64,000 nt of DNA from positions 336,420-400,419 of the forward strand of contig JACTAT010000041.1 in assembly GCA_014526335.1 (NCBI GenBank), given 5' to 3'. Source of the DNA: Chrysaora quinquecirrha. Taxonomy: Eukaryota > Cnidaria > Scyphozoa > Semaeostomeae > Pelagiidae. Shown here piece by piece: positions 36,846-48,982 of this stretch. The position numbers were made by a program, and so were the translations under genes. The notes under the pieces were generated by a model that did no database searches, was not told where the DNA came from, and was given only the letters and a program-made list of their open reading frames with translations. Numbering within the stretch: position 1 is the first letter of the stretch; each line of letters opens with the position of its first letter.

Positions 36846-36945
36846 TGCTCGGAAGATTTTGAATATCAGGCTGTTTGACAACGACGATAAAAGATGGCAC
36901 AAATCTGTATTGGATACAGAACTGGAGGTTCTGTGCATAAGTCAG
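36846..36945 (+). CDS. DTD1: DTD1 exon 3
   Basis: The exon begins in phase 2, completing an Ile codon with exon 2. It then encodes ARKILNIRLFDNDDKRWHKS and VLDTELEVLCISQ. The family region is KILNLRVFED...KSVMDKQYEVLCVSQ, so alignment is gap-light and unambiguous. It ends with SQ, the first two residues of the catalytic SQFTL motif, at a phase-0 donor CAG|GTATTT. The acceptor is TTATTACAG. No stop or frameshift. Confidence 0.96.
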
Positions 36946-37220
36946 GTATTTTTAATGCTCAATTCGTGTTTTATTAACCATGTCCTTTCGTAACAGTCTA
37001 GTTGTTGCCCCCGGTAATTGTTCCTTTGTAACGAACTGAGAAGCCAATAAAAATTTACATGCTCGAGAAGTCTAAATATAGCGAAAAACAAAAAATGAAT
37101 TGCTTGACGATCTTCAGTTATATGACTTAAATTGTTCCTCTGCATTTTACTTCCTCTTATCTACATATAGTAAATTAATTTGTTTTATTTGCAAGCTTCA
37201 TGATATTCTCTATGCAACAG

Positions 37221-37353
37221 TTTACTCTATATAGCATCTTGAAAGGAAATAAACCTGACTTCCACCTTGCTATGGATAGTGAGAAATCAAAAGTCATGTA
37301 CGAGGAGCTTTTATACAATTTAAGGAAAGGATATAAAGAAGAGAAAATAAAAG
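37221..37353 (+). CDS. DTD1: DTD1 exon 4
   Basis: Begins FTLYSILKGNKPDFHLAM, completing the SQFTL active-site motif across the 275-bp intron 3. Continues DSEKSKVMYEELLYNLRKGY and KEEKIK. In the family the FTL segment helps form the D-chiral selective pocket, and KGNKPDFHLAM is almost invariant in animals. The acceptor is CTATGCAACAG at 37220. The donor is AAAG|GTTATT after 37353, leaving phase 1. Length 133 bp, 44 codons plus one base. Confidence 0.97.
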
Positions 37354-37740
37354 GTTATTATGTTTTCTTCAATTTAACTGTTTTATTTATTTGTTCTCTT
37401 TGCGGTAATGATGTTTTTAATCTTGAAAGCTTCCAATTTTGCTGGGACAAAATTTTCTTTTATCTGATTCTTTGTTTAGTATGCGAGACTAGCCCTTGCC
37501 AATCTCGTTTAAGCACCTTGGTGTGTTTGGGTTATTATAGTAAATCTTTATCTTTGACTTGAAAACTTATTTCAATCTGAAATTCAAACTATCATTTTTT
37601 TAAAATGATCTATCTTTTATCTTTTTCTTTATCTTAGTCTTCGTCTCTTAGTCTTATAGTCTTTAGTGTAAATGTATACTTAATCTTTACCAAGACATTA
37701 ACCATAAGAAAGGAAGCAGGAACACTGCGACGCAATGAAC
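37354..37740. other. Start of DTD1 intron 4, no gene seen
   Basis: AT-rich intronic sequence between exon 4 and the first Penelope fragment. Confidence 0.6.
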
Positions 37741-37960
37741 AACAGAAAAACTATAGTTTTTAATTAAAATATCTTTTAAGACTAATATTTCGCCCTGCCA
37801 AGTAGGGCTTCTTCAAGTGTGATAAAATAAAAATTGTTTACAGTATATACAAGCAATTATTTTGAATTATGGTTGGTGGAATGTGATTGGTCTTCCTGAT
37901 TTGTAGGTCGTAAACTGTGTGTCCGAGTTTACAGAAGTGGTCTGCAACACCGGATTTGTC
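37740..37960 (-). other. Penelope-type 3' non-coding fragment, opposite strand
   Basis: On the minus strand TTGAAGA, then GCCCT-loop-AGGGC, then GAAA (complement of about 37788-37816) resembles the hammerhead-like block at the 3' end of Penelope elements, with C3 of the core changed to U. It sits immediately upstream of, and in the opposite orientation to, the Penelope RT fragment that starts at about 37978. Confidence 0.35.
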
Positions 37961-37977
37961 ATGTTTGTTGTTTATAA

Positions 37978-38202
37978 TGTCTCTGCGCTACATTGACGAT
38001 ATTTTTTTTATTTGGACGCACGGACAAGACAGACTTTCTGAATTTATTGACAATCTTAACAACATTAATCCTACCATCAAATTCACCAGCGAAATCTCCT
38101 TCACCTGAACCCACTTCCTCGATGTCACACTCAACAGAGACCATAGCATCTCCACAGACCTTTACATCAAACCGACTGACACCCATCAATATCTTCTCCA
38201 TA
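37978..38202 (+). pseudogene. Penelope-like element A, part 1 (RT)
   Basis: SLRYIDDIFFIW (RT motif C, about 37983-38016), then FIDNLNNINPTIKFTSEIS, a stop at 38104-38106, FLDVTLNRD and STDLYIKPTDTHQYL. These are the palm and thumb region of a Penelope RT. It breaks off in the codons for HQYLLH at an hAT insertion and resumes at 39716. The upstream RT is missing. Confidence 0.85.
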
Positions 38203-39708
38203 ATGAGATGTCAGACGAGGGGGACTCAGCTGCTGAAGGATTGCTTATTCGCATGCAAAAATTTAAATTTGTTTTAGGGTGCCACATTTTGCAAAAAATG
38301 TTTTTCACTTAGTAGGTCCATATCTGAATATTTGCAACACGAGGATATGGACCTAGTTACAGCCGTCTCTGGTGTAGACAACCTCAAAATGTCTCTTTCT
38401 GCCCTCCGAAATGAAGAACAGTATGCCCGATTTGTGAAAGATGCAGAAAGATATTGCCAGGAGAACATGCTGTCGATGGATGGGTTTGACAAAGAGGATA
38501 GTGCACCTGCAAAACGTCGGAGAACAATCCCTGCATGTTTTCGCGACGGATCGTCCTTTTTACATGATGATGGTCTTGTCGCAGCAGCACAGGCTGAAGT
38601 TAAATCAACTGTTGGTCAAGCCAATTTTACATTTAGAAGAGATTTTTATCTGCCTGTCCTGGACCGTCTCGTAAATGAACTTGAAAAGAGATTCCCCAGT
38701 GATGCTTGTAAAGTCCTTACATATGCCATTTTAGTCCTTACATTTTACATTTAGAAGAGATTTTTATCTGCCTGTCCTGGACCGTCTCGTAAATGAACTT
38801 GAAAAGAGATTCCCCAGTGATGCTTGTAAAGTCCTTACATATGCCAGTGTCTTTCATCCCACCAAATTTGATGAAGCAAATGTGCAGAGTGTAGCAAATA
38901 TAGCAAACTTTTGTGGTTTAAAGAGCGAAATGGCAAGAAATGAATTCATACTTTTATCTAAATCAAGAGAGGTTGCCTCTCTGAAGAAAGAATATTTCGA
39001 AAATATCAAAGAAGAAGAAGCAGCTGAAAGCGACAAAGCAGTGAAGAAGCCGCAAGCATGGCTTTGCCTTCCAACACTGTTGAAAACATTTGAAACCAAC
39101 GGTCTTCACAGATTATACCCAAACATTTTGATATTGTGAAAGTGGTTGCTACCCTCCCAGTCACTGTAGCGTCGTGCGAAAGAGCCCACAGCAAGGTAAA
39201 GATCATAAACAATTACCTTCGAGCTTCAATGTCTGATGATAGACTAGAAAAACTTGTGCAAATAAGTATCGAGCGTGACATGGCGGACAGAATAGAACTC
39301 GACAGCCTCGTAGATAAATTCAAAACAGCTGGTAGCCGAAAGCTGCCGCTATGAATATAGATATGATAGTAGATAATTGCAGAAAACAAAATATAAGCAA
39401 ACACGCCACAGTTTTCAACCAACATTTTCTTAACATTTTAATAATTGAATCTTTTGCCTTGAATTTTTAATTACGTTCTAGTTAAGTTTTTTTGTTCTTC
39501 GCTGATGTTTCATCTCTGCCATAGTAAGGATACTTTTATGCATTCTGTTCAAAAAGGGCGTTTCCCGGCACTCTAGGGGTCGTTTTCCGGCATCAAAAAT
39601 TTTTTTGGTCCCAAAAATTTTTTTCTGGGGGTAAGCCCCCAGACCCTCATACTTTGCTCGCTTCGCTCGCTTGTCCACCCCACATTTTAGCGGCTGGCGC
39701 CGCACCTG
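38203..39708 (+). mobile_element. hAT element nested in Penelope A, with transposase relic
   Basis: The transposase frames are 38332-38754, 38747-39118 and 39136-39354. The C-terminus has VVATLPVTVASCERAHSKVK, then IINNYLRASMSDDRLEKLV and ISIERDM, the hAT dimerisation region as in ZMYM1/THAP-related hAT proteins. A segment of about 100 bp (38629-38728) is tandemly repeated at 38747-38846 and breaks the frame. The right end reads, outward-in, CAGGTGCGGCGCCAGCC. TCTCCATT follows it (39709-39716) and TCTCCATA precedes the left end (38195-38202): an 8-bp TSD with one mismatch. The left end lacks the matching TIR. Confidence 0.8.
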
Positions 39709-39715
39709 TCTCCAT

Positions 39716-40180
39716 TCTTCTGCACATCCCAAACACACAAATATCGCCATACCCTACAGTCTTGCTTTACGTCTACGACGCATCTGTTCTGACGATACGA
39801 CCTTCACTAAACGAACTACTGAACTGCTTATGTACCTTACTAACAGAGGCTGCAGACGTAAACATGTATGAAATGAAATACGGAAGGCTTCTCGTATCAC
39901 AAGACAAGATAGTTTAAAGAGTAAAAATAAGCAACAAAACAACAGGACTCTTTTTGTGGTAACCTACCATCCAGGGTTGCCTCAAATGGGTCAAATACTA
40001 ACAAAACATTACTCTTCATTGCAGAACTCTGAGGACTGCAAAGAAGCTTTCCCCCAACCGCCAGTACTGAGCTACCGAAGGACGAAAAGCCTAAGGGATC
40101 ATCTGGTACGTGCAAAAATAAAAAATGACGTAACCAACGATCCCAAAGGCGTACACAAATGCTCGTCCAAGCGCAACTGC
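39716..40180 (+). pseudogene. Penelope-like element A, part 2 (RT thumb to linker)
   Basis: The frame resumes exactly after the hAT: SSAHPKHTNIAIPYSLALR, then LRRICSDDTTFTKRTTELL and YLTNRGCRRKHV. After a frameshift near 39870-39950 it reads VVTYHPGLPQMGQILTK, then FPQPPVLSYRRTKSLRDHLV and CSSKRNCYT. These are the segments that precede the GIY-YIG domain in Penelope proteins. It is broken again by a LINE at 40187. Confidence 0.85.
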
Positions 40181-40186
40181 TACACA

Positions 40187-42357
40187 TATTTTTTTATTAT
40201 ACGAATATTTATACAGGATAAAAACACTTCAGCGAATAATCGCTGTTATCAACGTGTGTCCTGTAAACAAAAAATAATAAACCAAAAGAAAACCTACAAA
40301 TTTTCCTATATACAGTTTTCCAAAACAAAGAGTTAAAGATATTTAAAATGGATCTTAGAGCTGATTAAAGTTTAATGTCCACTCTAGTTCAACTAAAATC
40401 GTCTTTGAGGCTTTTCTCGTATTCCATCGTGTTCGTAGTCCTTCTGATATTTAGGGGCAGATCGTTGTAGATTTTTGCTCCGGTAAAGAAAAAAGATTTG
40501 CGAGCATATTCAGTCCGAATTTTTGGCAACACTAAACTGGTTTTGTCATTTCTTGTCTCTTTTCCATGATTTTGCAATGTAAAATGATCTTTAAATATCT
40601 CACATATGTCTTTATCAATACAATTCCGAACGAGTTTGCAAGCACGAATTTTGTTTGCATTGATTTTTGAGGGAAGTCCTTCGCTTCTGTTTTCACCATC
40701 ATAAACGATCTTGAGGCATCGATCATGGAGCGCTTTCAGTTGTTTTATCTTGGTTTCTGACAGTTTCATTTGCAGAACACCGCAGTAGGTAAAAACAGGC
40801 ATGATCATAGAGCAGTATACATCTCTGGCTGATTTTAAGTCGAGATATTTTGCCAGAAGTCTCAGTCGTCCTGCTGCTTTCTTGTAAGATCTTTCAAAGT
40901 GTGAATTCAAATCAAGAGAAGTAGTCACGTATATACCCAAGTATTTATACTCGTTGGTGTTTCTTATTGCATTTGGGCCTTGGCATACCTTAAAAGGTTC
41001 CGTCTTCATGCTTATCCGTTTAGCAGTTCCAAACAATAGTGTTTCAGTTTTACCCTCTTTCATGTTGATGATAAGTTCGTTTTCTTTCAGCCAACTTGAG
41101 ATCAAATTCATATCCTCGGTAAGATGCGACTGGATGTCTTTCGAGTCCTTGTCAACAAAGTATAGGATTGTGTCATCTGCATATTTTACTATCCGAGAGT
41201 GCCGTATTGCATCAGTAATGTCATTAAATAAAATTATGAACAATAAAAGGCCAAGTATGGACCCTTGTGGCACTCCAGAGTACAGTTCTTGCTCAACAGA
41301 GACACAATTGTTGTAACTCACGACAGACGAAAGCAAGTAATCTTTGAACGAAGCATATTCCTTTTCCCAAATTCCATATTTGGGTAGCTTTTCAAGCAGT
41401 TTTGACTGCCTTATTGTGTCGAACGCTTTTCTCAGGTCAATAAAGACAGCACCTACTAATTTAACATCATCAACAATTTTGCGAATTTTATCCAGCAAGT
41501 GAGTGGCGGTAAAGTTTGCCCCTCACTTTCTTTGTGATGATTGGTGCATGCTTATTAAATATATCAGTGAGATGATTCTTTAGAAACCTCCATACATCAT
41601 TTACATTCTTCAAGTTATAGAAACCTTCCCAGTCAGCTTTTCTTAAATCATCGCGCATATTCTCAGGGTTGTAATTTCTATAGTTGTGACATGTTATTTT
41701 CCTGGGTTGGTTTTCCTCACACATCCAACCATTTATGGTCTCCAATCCCCATTGGGATTACTTCAGTTGCAATCAAATTCAAAGGGTTCTTTGTTAAGAT
41801 AATATCAATTAATGTTTTTGATGTTGTTGTTATTCTCGTTGGCTTTAAAACACTTTGTTTGAATCCATAAAGATCAAAAGTTGATTTTAACTTTTTATTA
41901 TCCCCAGAGCCCAGATAATTTGCATTCATATCTCCCAGAAAAATAGTTTCTTTTGATTCAAAAGAGGCCTTTGTCAGCATCCTACTCAAGAGATCTTCAA
42001 AATCTTTATTCAAATATTTCGATGTGTCTGGTGGGTGATGACCAATGGCAACAAGGAAACCACGCGATTTCTTAGGTACGACTTCAATCCAAATAACTTC
42101 AACCTCTTCCATCTCTAGATCTTCCCTTCGATCCCATTTTAAATTTTCAGAAATGTAGGCAACTGCACCACCTCCTTCGTAACGAATGAGTATCCAGGGA
42201 TATCAAATAGCGATAGGGGCATTTCATCACGATTACGCTCAATGTGTCTCGCTGAGGCCTAAGATATCTATGCCACGAAAGCTTTCGAAGGTCTCCGAAA
42301 TGTAGGCCATGTTTGTAAACATGTAAACATATCTTCAACCCACGTTTCTGCAGCAAG
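40187..42357 (-). mobile_element. L2/CR1-like LINE nested in Penelope A, 6-bp TSD
   Basis: On the minus strand: endonuclease (GGGAVAYIS, VEVIWIEVVPKKSRGFLVAIG, LGDMNANYLG, LKPTRITTTSKTLIDIILT, MGIGDHKWL; about 41720-42180). Then a linker (ITKKVRGK) that runs at about 41515 straight into the RT palm, so the RT fingers are deleted. Then a clean 40389-41498 frame with VGAVFIDLRKAFDTI (motif A), SGVPQGSILGLLLFIILFND, KYADDTILYF (motif C), WLKENELIINMKEGKTE and YLGIYVTTSLDL. TACACA flanks the insertion (40181-40186 and 42358-42363) and the minus-sense 3' end is A-rich. Confidence 0.88.
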
Positions 42358-42363
42358 TACACA

Positions 42364-42612
42364 CACGTGACGGGGCCATTACAGTCACATTTTCTAAAAC
42401 AGACAAAACATTCAACATCAAACAACGACTTGACTGTAACTCGACTAACGTCATTTACGTCATACAATGCCTGCGGTGCTTACAGAACAGGGACAAGAAC
42501 TGCCAGTACATCGGACAGACCGGAAGACGACTACGAGACCGTCTCAAAGAGCACCGCAGAGACATTATAAACAACAAACATGACGAATCCGGGGTGGTAG
42601 ACCACTTCCGGA
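42364..42612 (+). pseudogene. Penelope-like element A, part 3 (GIY-YIG endonuclease)
   Basis: RDGAITVTFSKTDKTFNIKQ, then CNSTNVIYVIQCLRC, then CQYIGQTGRRLRDRLKEHRR. VIYVIQC and YIGQTGRR are the GIY and YIG strands, followed by the catalytic Arg region. This is the end of the Penelope ORF that was cut at 40180. The frame across the LINE junction is not exactly restored, so some bases were lost. Confidence 0.85.
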
Positions 42613-42639
42613 AAATGCCCCCGATTCTATTTTAAGAAA

Positions 42640-43850
42640 GGGCTACTAGTTATCAGACCCCCAAATGCGAACGTGTAAACAATGATAAGATGTATATGAA
42701 TATTTGCAATATTCTGTCTGGGCTTTGATATTTGTCTCGTGACCTTGCGTATATCTTCCTGTTTATATTCATTGGCCTTTAGAACGCTTGAGATCCTTTT
42801 GTACTCATTATCTAGATCACCAGCATTGCTCGTGATAGATTTTGCTCTGTTGAAGAGAGAAGATATGACACTGTTTTTGACACTGTCTAAGTGATGCGAG
42901 TTCGCATTCAGGTATTGATCAGTGTGCGTGGGCTTCCTGGACACTGATACTCTTAGACGTAAATTGGCATTCCGTTGAATCCCAGTGTCAAGGAAAGCTA
43001 CTTTCTCTTCATTCTCTACCTCTGTAGTGAATTTCAATTTCACATGTAAGGAGTTGATGTGCTTATAGAAATCTTCCATCTTGTCCCTCTTCATAATCAC
43101 GAACACATCATCTACATATCTCTCCCATACTTTTGGTTTCTCAATGTATGAATCAAGGGCAAAGGATTATTTTTCTTGCATAAAAATCTCAGCAGCAACA
43201 GGGGAGGCAGGTTTTCCCATTGCTACTCCATCTGTTTATGAGATAAACTTCCCATTGAATTTGAACCAAGTGGTAGTTAAGTCGAATTCTATCGTTTCAA
43301 TCAACTTATCCACAGGAATAGGAATTTTTTCTTATATCGCTGTCTTTTCGGAGTAAATCACTTATGATTCTCAAAAAGTCCTTTATAGGCACGTTGGTAT
43401 ATAGCGAGGTGTCATCGAAAGATATCATCATTTCATCGTCTTCTATCTCAACATTACGGATGAATTCCGAAAATTCCTTTGAGTTCTTTGCATGTCCCCT
43501 TTTTTTTGATATAGTGTTTCAAGATTTCCGCAATATACTTTAAGAGGTTTTCTAATGCTGTATCACTACAGGATACCATACGTCTGACAGGAAAACCCTC
43601 TTTGTGTATTTTGGGAAGTCCATAAAAACGTGGAGCATGAAAATCAGAAGGTTTGATCTTCCGATTTGTTTCATCTGAAATTATTTTCATGTCATGTAAG
43701 CCTTTAATAAGCTTCAGACCTTGGTGCTTAATTTTGTTTGTTGGATCACATTTCAGATATTCATAAGGGCCATTCCCAACCGAGAACAGGTTTTTAATCA
43801 GAAAATTTTCGTCAGAACAGTTCAACTCAAAATTTTGACGTACAGATGTT
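42640..43850 (-). pseudogene. Penelope-like element B (RT), opposite strand
   Basis: Minus-strand order: LKCDPTNKIKHQGLKLIKGLH and APRFYGLPKIHKEG (RT fingers, about 43590-43760), SFDDTSLYTNVPIKDF (motif A, about 43395-43440), DGVAMGKPASPVAAEIFMQ (motif B, about 43180-43240), WERYVDDVFVIMKRDK (motif C, about 43085-43125), FLDTGIQRN, then SRKPTHTDQYLNANSHH and a long helical tail ending near 42720. Stops and frameshifts lie between motifs A and C. No GIY-YIG follows on this strand. It ends tail-to-tail with Penelope A. Confidence 0.88.
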
Positions 43851-45429
43851 TATAATAGCGAAACGGTACAAGATACGAAGAAAATAATTGGAGATTCGTA
43901 ATCAGGAGGTTGAAATGCATCTATTCAAAGAATAAAAATTTTGACTGGAGGGGTCCTTTAACTCAATGTTAATCTTAATATTAAATTTCAAACAATTTAA
44001 TTAAAGTTAGATTTAATATTAAAATTAAAATTAAGTTATAAATTTAAATTTAAATAACATTTGAAATCAATATTTAAATCGAAATTTATCTTAATCATAA
44101 TGTTACCTACTTATTTTTTATCTTAATCTTAAAGGCAATCTGTGATGTCTATTGAGCTATTTATTGAGAGAAAAATATGTGTAATGACGCAATTACAATA
44201 ATTTATCGTTTGCCATTTATATTTGGTAGAAGATAAAAAAGATCATCGTTAGAAATTGATTTACCCTATGTACCAGTATGGTTACCACTATGCTCAGACA
44301 AGATTGAATTAAGTTGATGTTGTTTTGCATATATAACGCTTCTTTCTCAGTCCACCACTTTATTACACTGTCGGCAAGTAACGTTATTTCTGATTGTTTC
44401 CGCAAAAAGATCGTAAGTTTCTCCGCTGATAAAAATTTAGTTCAGCAAGTGTCCTATTTACCTAGAAATACCGTGAATTAGCAAAGTTTTCTTGCGATCC
44501 AAAGATCAAATAAAAAAAGACCATTACTAAAGGCCAATTTCCAGTTTTTTCGCATTCATTGTTCGGAGTTACCAATCAGTGAAAACCGAACACGAAGCGC
44601 TTTTGATTTTCACTTTAAGTGATCGTTTAAGCTTTCGCTTTGTTTATGGCCTCAACTTAATTTTGTACCTGCTCTGCTGTAAGCATGAGATAGCTGTTAT
44701 TCAATGTTGAAGAAAACGATTAGTTTATGTTACTTGCGAGAAGGCACATACAATTCAAACAAAATTTTTTCCTGTTCTTGTGCAGAAACCTGTTGTGCGG
44801 TCTCTCTTGATTTCTTGCCATTATCCAACTTAAGGATTGAATGACAATACAAAATTTCTCTTAAAACGAATGCACCTGACTCCAAAAATTTAATCACACA
44901 TCATATAAAATTCGGGGAATATTCTGGTATCGAAATTGGATGAAACTTTTGCTGAAACTTGATGAAATAAAACATGTGGAAAGAATGGTATTTTATTTCA
45001 TTTAATTTTCATTTATCTACTTCGGGACACGTTACAATAGCTTTCTAAATAAACAGAATGCTAATCTAGCTCGAAATTACACTGCGATACCGTAAAAAAA
45101 TTTCAGTTTTATTTAATTAAAATTTAAATAAATACAGATTTTTCAATACTTTGCAATTTTAATATAAATAATATATAATAAATACACAATAATCATTTGC
45201 ATAAATAACACGAGCATGCCCCCCCCCACCCCAGTCGTTGATTAGGCGCTTAAATGTATTAAGATTTTGTTCGGATTTGATATGTGACGGCGGTTTATTC
45301 CCTACAGTCGGTCAAAGCGATCTTAAACTGTTTGTTCCAAAAGTAGCTTGATTTGGTCTATGATGATATAATTCCAAAGGGCATCTTGAAGATCGCGTGG
45401 GATTCCTTTTTTTAGGCAAACCGGAAAAG
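43850..45429. other. AT-rich intron, no gene seen
   Basis: 43965-44110 is low-complexity TTAAATTTAAA-type sequence. The rest shows nothing I can support. Confidence 0.55.
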
Positions 45430-46505
45430 TGGGACCCGGGACCATTAAGGTGGGACCATGGGACCTGGGACCATTAAAGGTGGGACCATTAAGGTGGGAC
45501 CATTAATCTGGGACCATGGGACCTGGGATCATTTGGGTGGGACCATTAAGGCGGGAACATGGGACCCGGGGCAATTAAGGTGGGACCATTTAGAATCAAT
45601 AACGACAAGCAGAGACCAATTAAACCATTTTTATGATAACTAACAAAACATTCGATAAATACATTTTTATTGAACAAAACAAGGAAGTTCTTGCACCAAA
45701 CAAAAGACAATATAAAACTGATACATTTGTTTGAAAATAAAGGTAATAATAATTTTTGCAAATTTGGTGGCAGGATACCCTGGGTGCCAGAGCCTTAAAA
45801 ATGATAAATAGAAAAAATTGAATTGAATTAAGATTGAAGAAAGGATGAAATCTCTTTTTCCTTTCTTTTCCCCCAACCCCCCTTACTTTCTTTCCTACAG
45901 TCTTAGAGACTCTGGCACACAGGGTAGTGGCAGGATCATCTTGATTGAGTTGTACTCAAATCAACCGAACAAGGAGTTAGGCCTGTTTACATCCTCCGAT
46001 TGCAAGTACACTTATCAGGATGTTCCTGCCGCCACCAAAATTATTATTACCTATATTTAGAGATACAATTATTAGTAATGCTAATTATTGTATCAATAAT
46101 TGTACATCTTAATTGATACAAATAATTTTATCAGTTTTATAATGTTAACTGTACAATTCAAGGAATTCCTTGTTTTGTTCAATAAATATGTATTTATCGA
46201 ATGTTTTGTTATTTATCATAAAAAAATGGTTTAATTGGTCTCTGCTTGTTGCTATTGATTCTAACCCGCCTTAATGGTCCCACCTTAATGGTCCCACCTA
46301 AATGGTCCTGGGTACCGGGTCCCATGGTCCCATCTTAATGGTCCCACCTTAATGGTTCCACCTTAAATGGTCCCGGGTCCCATGGTCCCACCTTAATGGT
46401 CCCATATTTATGGTCCCACCTTTAGTGGTCCCTTGTCCCGGGTCCCATGGTCTCACCTCGATGGTTCCACCTTAATGGTCCCACCTTTAATGGTCCCGGG
46501 TCCCA
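45430..46505. mobile_element. Foldback element built from GGGACCATTAAG repeats
   Basis: The left end TGGGACCCGGGACC matches the right end GGTCCCGGGTCCCA. Each outer arm (45430-45595 and 46265-46505) is an array of short GGTGGGACCATTAAG units with CCATGG and CCCGGG palindromes. Inner arms (about 45590-45700 and 46150-46262) are also complementary and share AATTAAACCATTTTTATGAT. A further shorter pair lies nearer the centre. No coding capacity and no clear TSD. Confidence 0.85.
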
Positions 46506-48982
46506 TTAGACAGGGAAATTACTGTAACCATCTAGCAAACTGGGTAACAGAAAATTTTATTGGTGCTTTTACTTAACTATACTATTGCCGATATTTTGGC
46601 ACTTGGGACATTTTTTGGTAATTACCGTATGTCACGTGATTGATGACGTATGTAGTTGCCGGTCAGTAAAAATCAATGTCGAGATATTTTAAATTTCAGT
46701 ATACCATATGAAAGAGCATCAAAAATTGAGTAAAATATTATAAGGCATGCCTTGAATATGAATAACGGATACAAAGTTATGGACATTTCAGAATGTGCTC
46801 CTCCGCAGAGGCTCAAATCTTTTGGCTTTGAAAGTTTATTCTGTAATCTGTCTGAAGCAAAACTACTGTCTTGCAAACTTGTTGAGGTATCACGGATGTA
46901 CAAGAGCGGCGAAACTTTCAGAAAAACTTTTTTAATTGTGATAGTTGTCAATCAGATGTTCTTCTTACCTACTGAACAAGAAGGAAAACTTGCGACTTTG
47001 AGTTCATGCGCTTTTCCGATGATACTTAGGTAATGCACTGTACGCCTGCCCAATGTCAACGTCTTACCATTATTGTTGCCATTAAAGGTACATAGCTAAA
47101 TGTAAAATCTGTGAGAAAAACTTAGATTCATGGATTTGAGAAGTCAATCAAATGTTCTTACCCTTTGAGTAAGCGGAAACTTTGTGAGATTACGTTCGAC
47201 TGTGCGTTTATATGTTGCCTTTAGTTTTTTTTGCTCTATGTCTATCGTTTGTACTGTATGATTCTTTATGTATTTTACTTGCGACTATAATTTATTGACA
47301 GTATTTTCTCGGTAAAGATACTGTATATCATGCGTCTAGAACTTGTAGCTCAATCCTGATTCATACCAAGCGCGGTGTCAATTATTCTTATTCTTAACTA
47401 GTTACCAGACTCTTTTAGTAGTATTTAAGAAGTATTTCCGTTCACTTATTCAGTCGTTGTTATCAGTTCGTCACGTTATTCGCTTCGTTTACGTATTCAT
47501 TCAATCGTTTCGATATTCACAGTTATTAACAAGTTATGTATATAGTTTAATATTATCGTTATGTATATATTTCGAAGATAAGTTGTTCTCTTGTTTCACG
47601 TCCTTCACACGCGGTATAAAACAACCAGTTGCACAAGTCTCCACTGCAGCTGCGCTTCCAGAATCATTTCAAGGTGCAAAATATTTGCTGTTAAATCTTC
47701 GAAATGGTCTTAATCGCCATTGCGAGATCTTTTGCAAAGAAGTATAGCAGGATGAATGTGAATTGTTAGAAAACGCACTGCTATCACTGAGTTACGTTCA
47801 TGGATAATGTTCTTTCGCTGCTTCATTAGAAGCATCATCTGCTCGTTTCTTTTATTGTGTCCCTTTCCTTGTAGTTCTATTTTCACATTTTCCATTTTCT
47901 TCCATGCCAAATGCAACAAAGACATCTTGAAATCGACTAAAGGCAATGTCTCACTTCCTCAACATGGTAGCTTTTATTACCCAATCGGATTTACAAGGGT
48001 TACGAAAATGTCAGAAGAGCTCAGATTCACACGGTATCTATCTGGGCGCAGTGCACCGTTTTCGAAATGCGTTTTCGGAACCGGACCCATGTCATGCCAG
48101 GTACGCAGGCTGCACTTCCAAGAGATTAGAGGAAAGGTTCAAACAGCATTTTCTTACTAACATTCGCCAAAATATCTTTTGGCAAAGGGCGCAACCACCC
48201 CGTAAGCTAGACAACAAGCCGCCCTTAAGCATAATTCTGCTTTAGGATAGCATTAACTAGATCACCCAGTGTGTGCAGAAAATAACAACGAGGATTGTTT
48301 TCGAAGAATCGGCAAAGCTAGATCCTTGTTTCATCTCAGCGCTTTGGAAACTGTCTACATCAAAACCAAAAGGCCCGCTCTGTGCACATGGAAAGAGTTG
48401 GTTTTCTCACTTCGAGTCTTCAAATAATTTTCTGTTTGTGTTATCAGTTATCCCGATTAACCCCAAAAGCTAATCGGCGTTAAGATACAATGCCAATTCG
48501 GCTTCAGGTCTTACCGCTGTTTATCGCAATATCGGCAATTATTATTTTTCAAAATACTGCTTACCATTTAATGAAACGAATGTTAAACGAAGTTTATTTT
48601 ACCTTCCTGTTTAATTGTTGATACGTTTCAGTCTCTGTTCTGTTGTTCCATAGCACTCTTTTTCGAGACCATTTCTGATCGTATAATTATCTCGCATTTT
48701 TTCTAATTATCTCTACAATTCCAAAACCTGCTGCCCCAAAATGATACATAGTTATATTCGTTGTTTGGCATCAGCGGCCCTTTAAAAGCTTTTCCTTACT
48801 GTATAATTACTTATAGGAGTATAATCATTGATAAACCTTATCTTCTCACATTGTTTACAATAATCTTTTGTTAAGCATTACCTTCATTTTACGAATATCT
48901 AACATCAGCTCAACCATATAGGTATGAAATGCTTCCTCTGTAATGGTTTTTGATTTATTGGTGTCATTTCTGTTTCCTGTAG
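46506..48982. other. DTD1 intron 4, end of a GACAGGGAAAT-type element
   Basis: At 46507-46523 the sequence TAGACAGGGAAATTACTG matches the terminal motif of the 18044-21416 TIR element, including the flanking TA, and is followed by similar TGATGACG words. The other end was not found. No gene recognised up to the exon-5 acceptor at 48982. Confidence 0.45.

Noticed and set aside
46752..47033. 93-codon frame in DTD1 intron 4
   Set aside because: No recognisable domain; it lies just inside what looks like the end of a TIR element.
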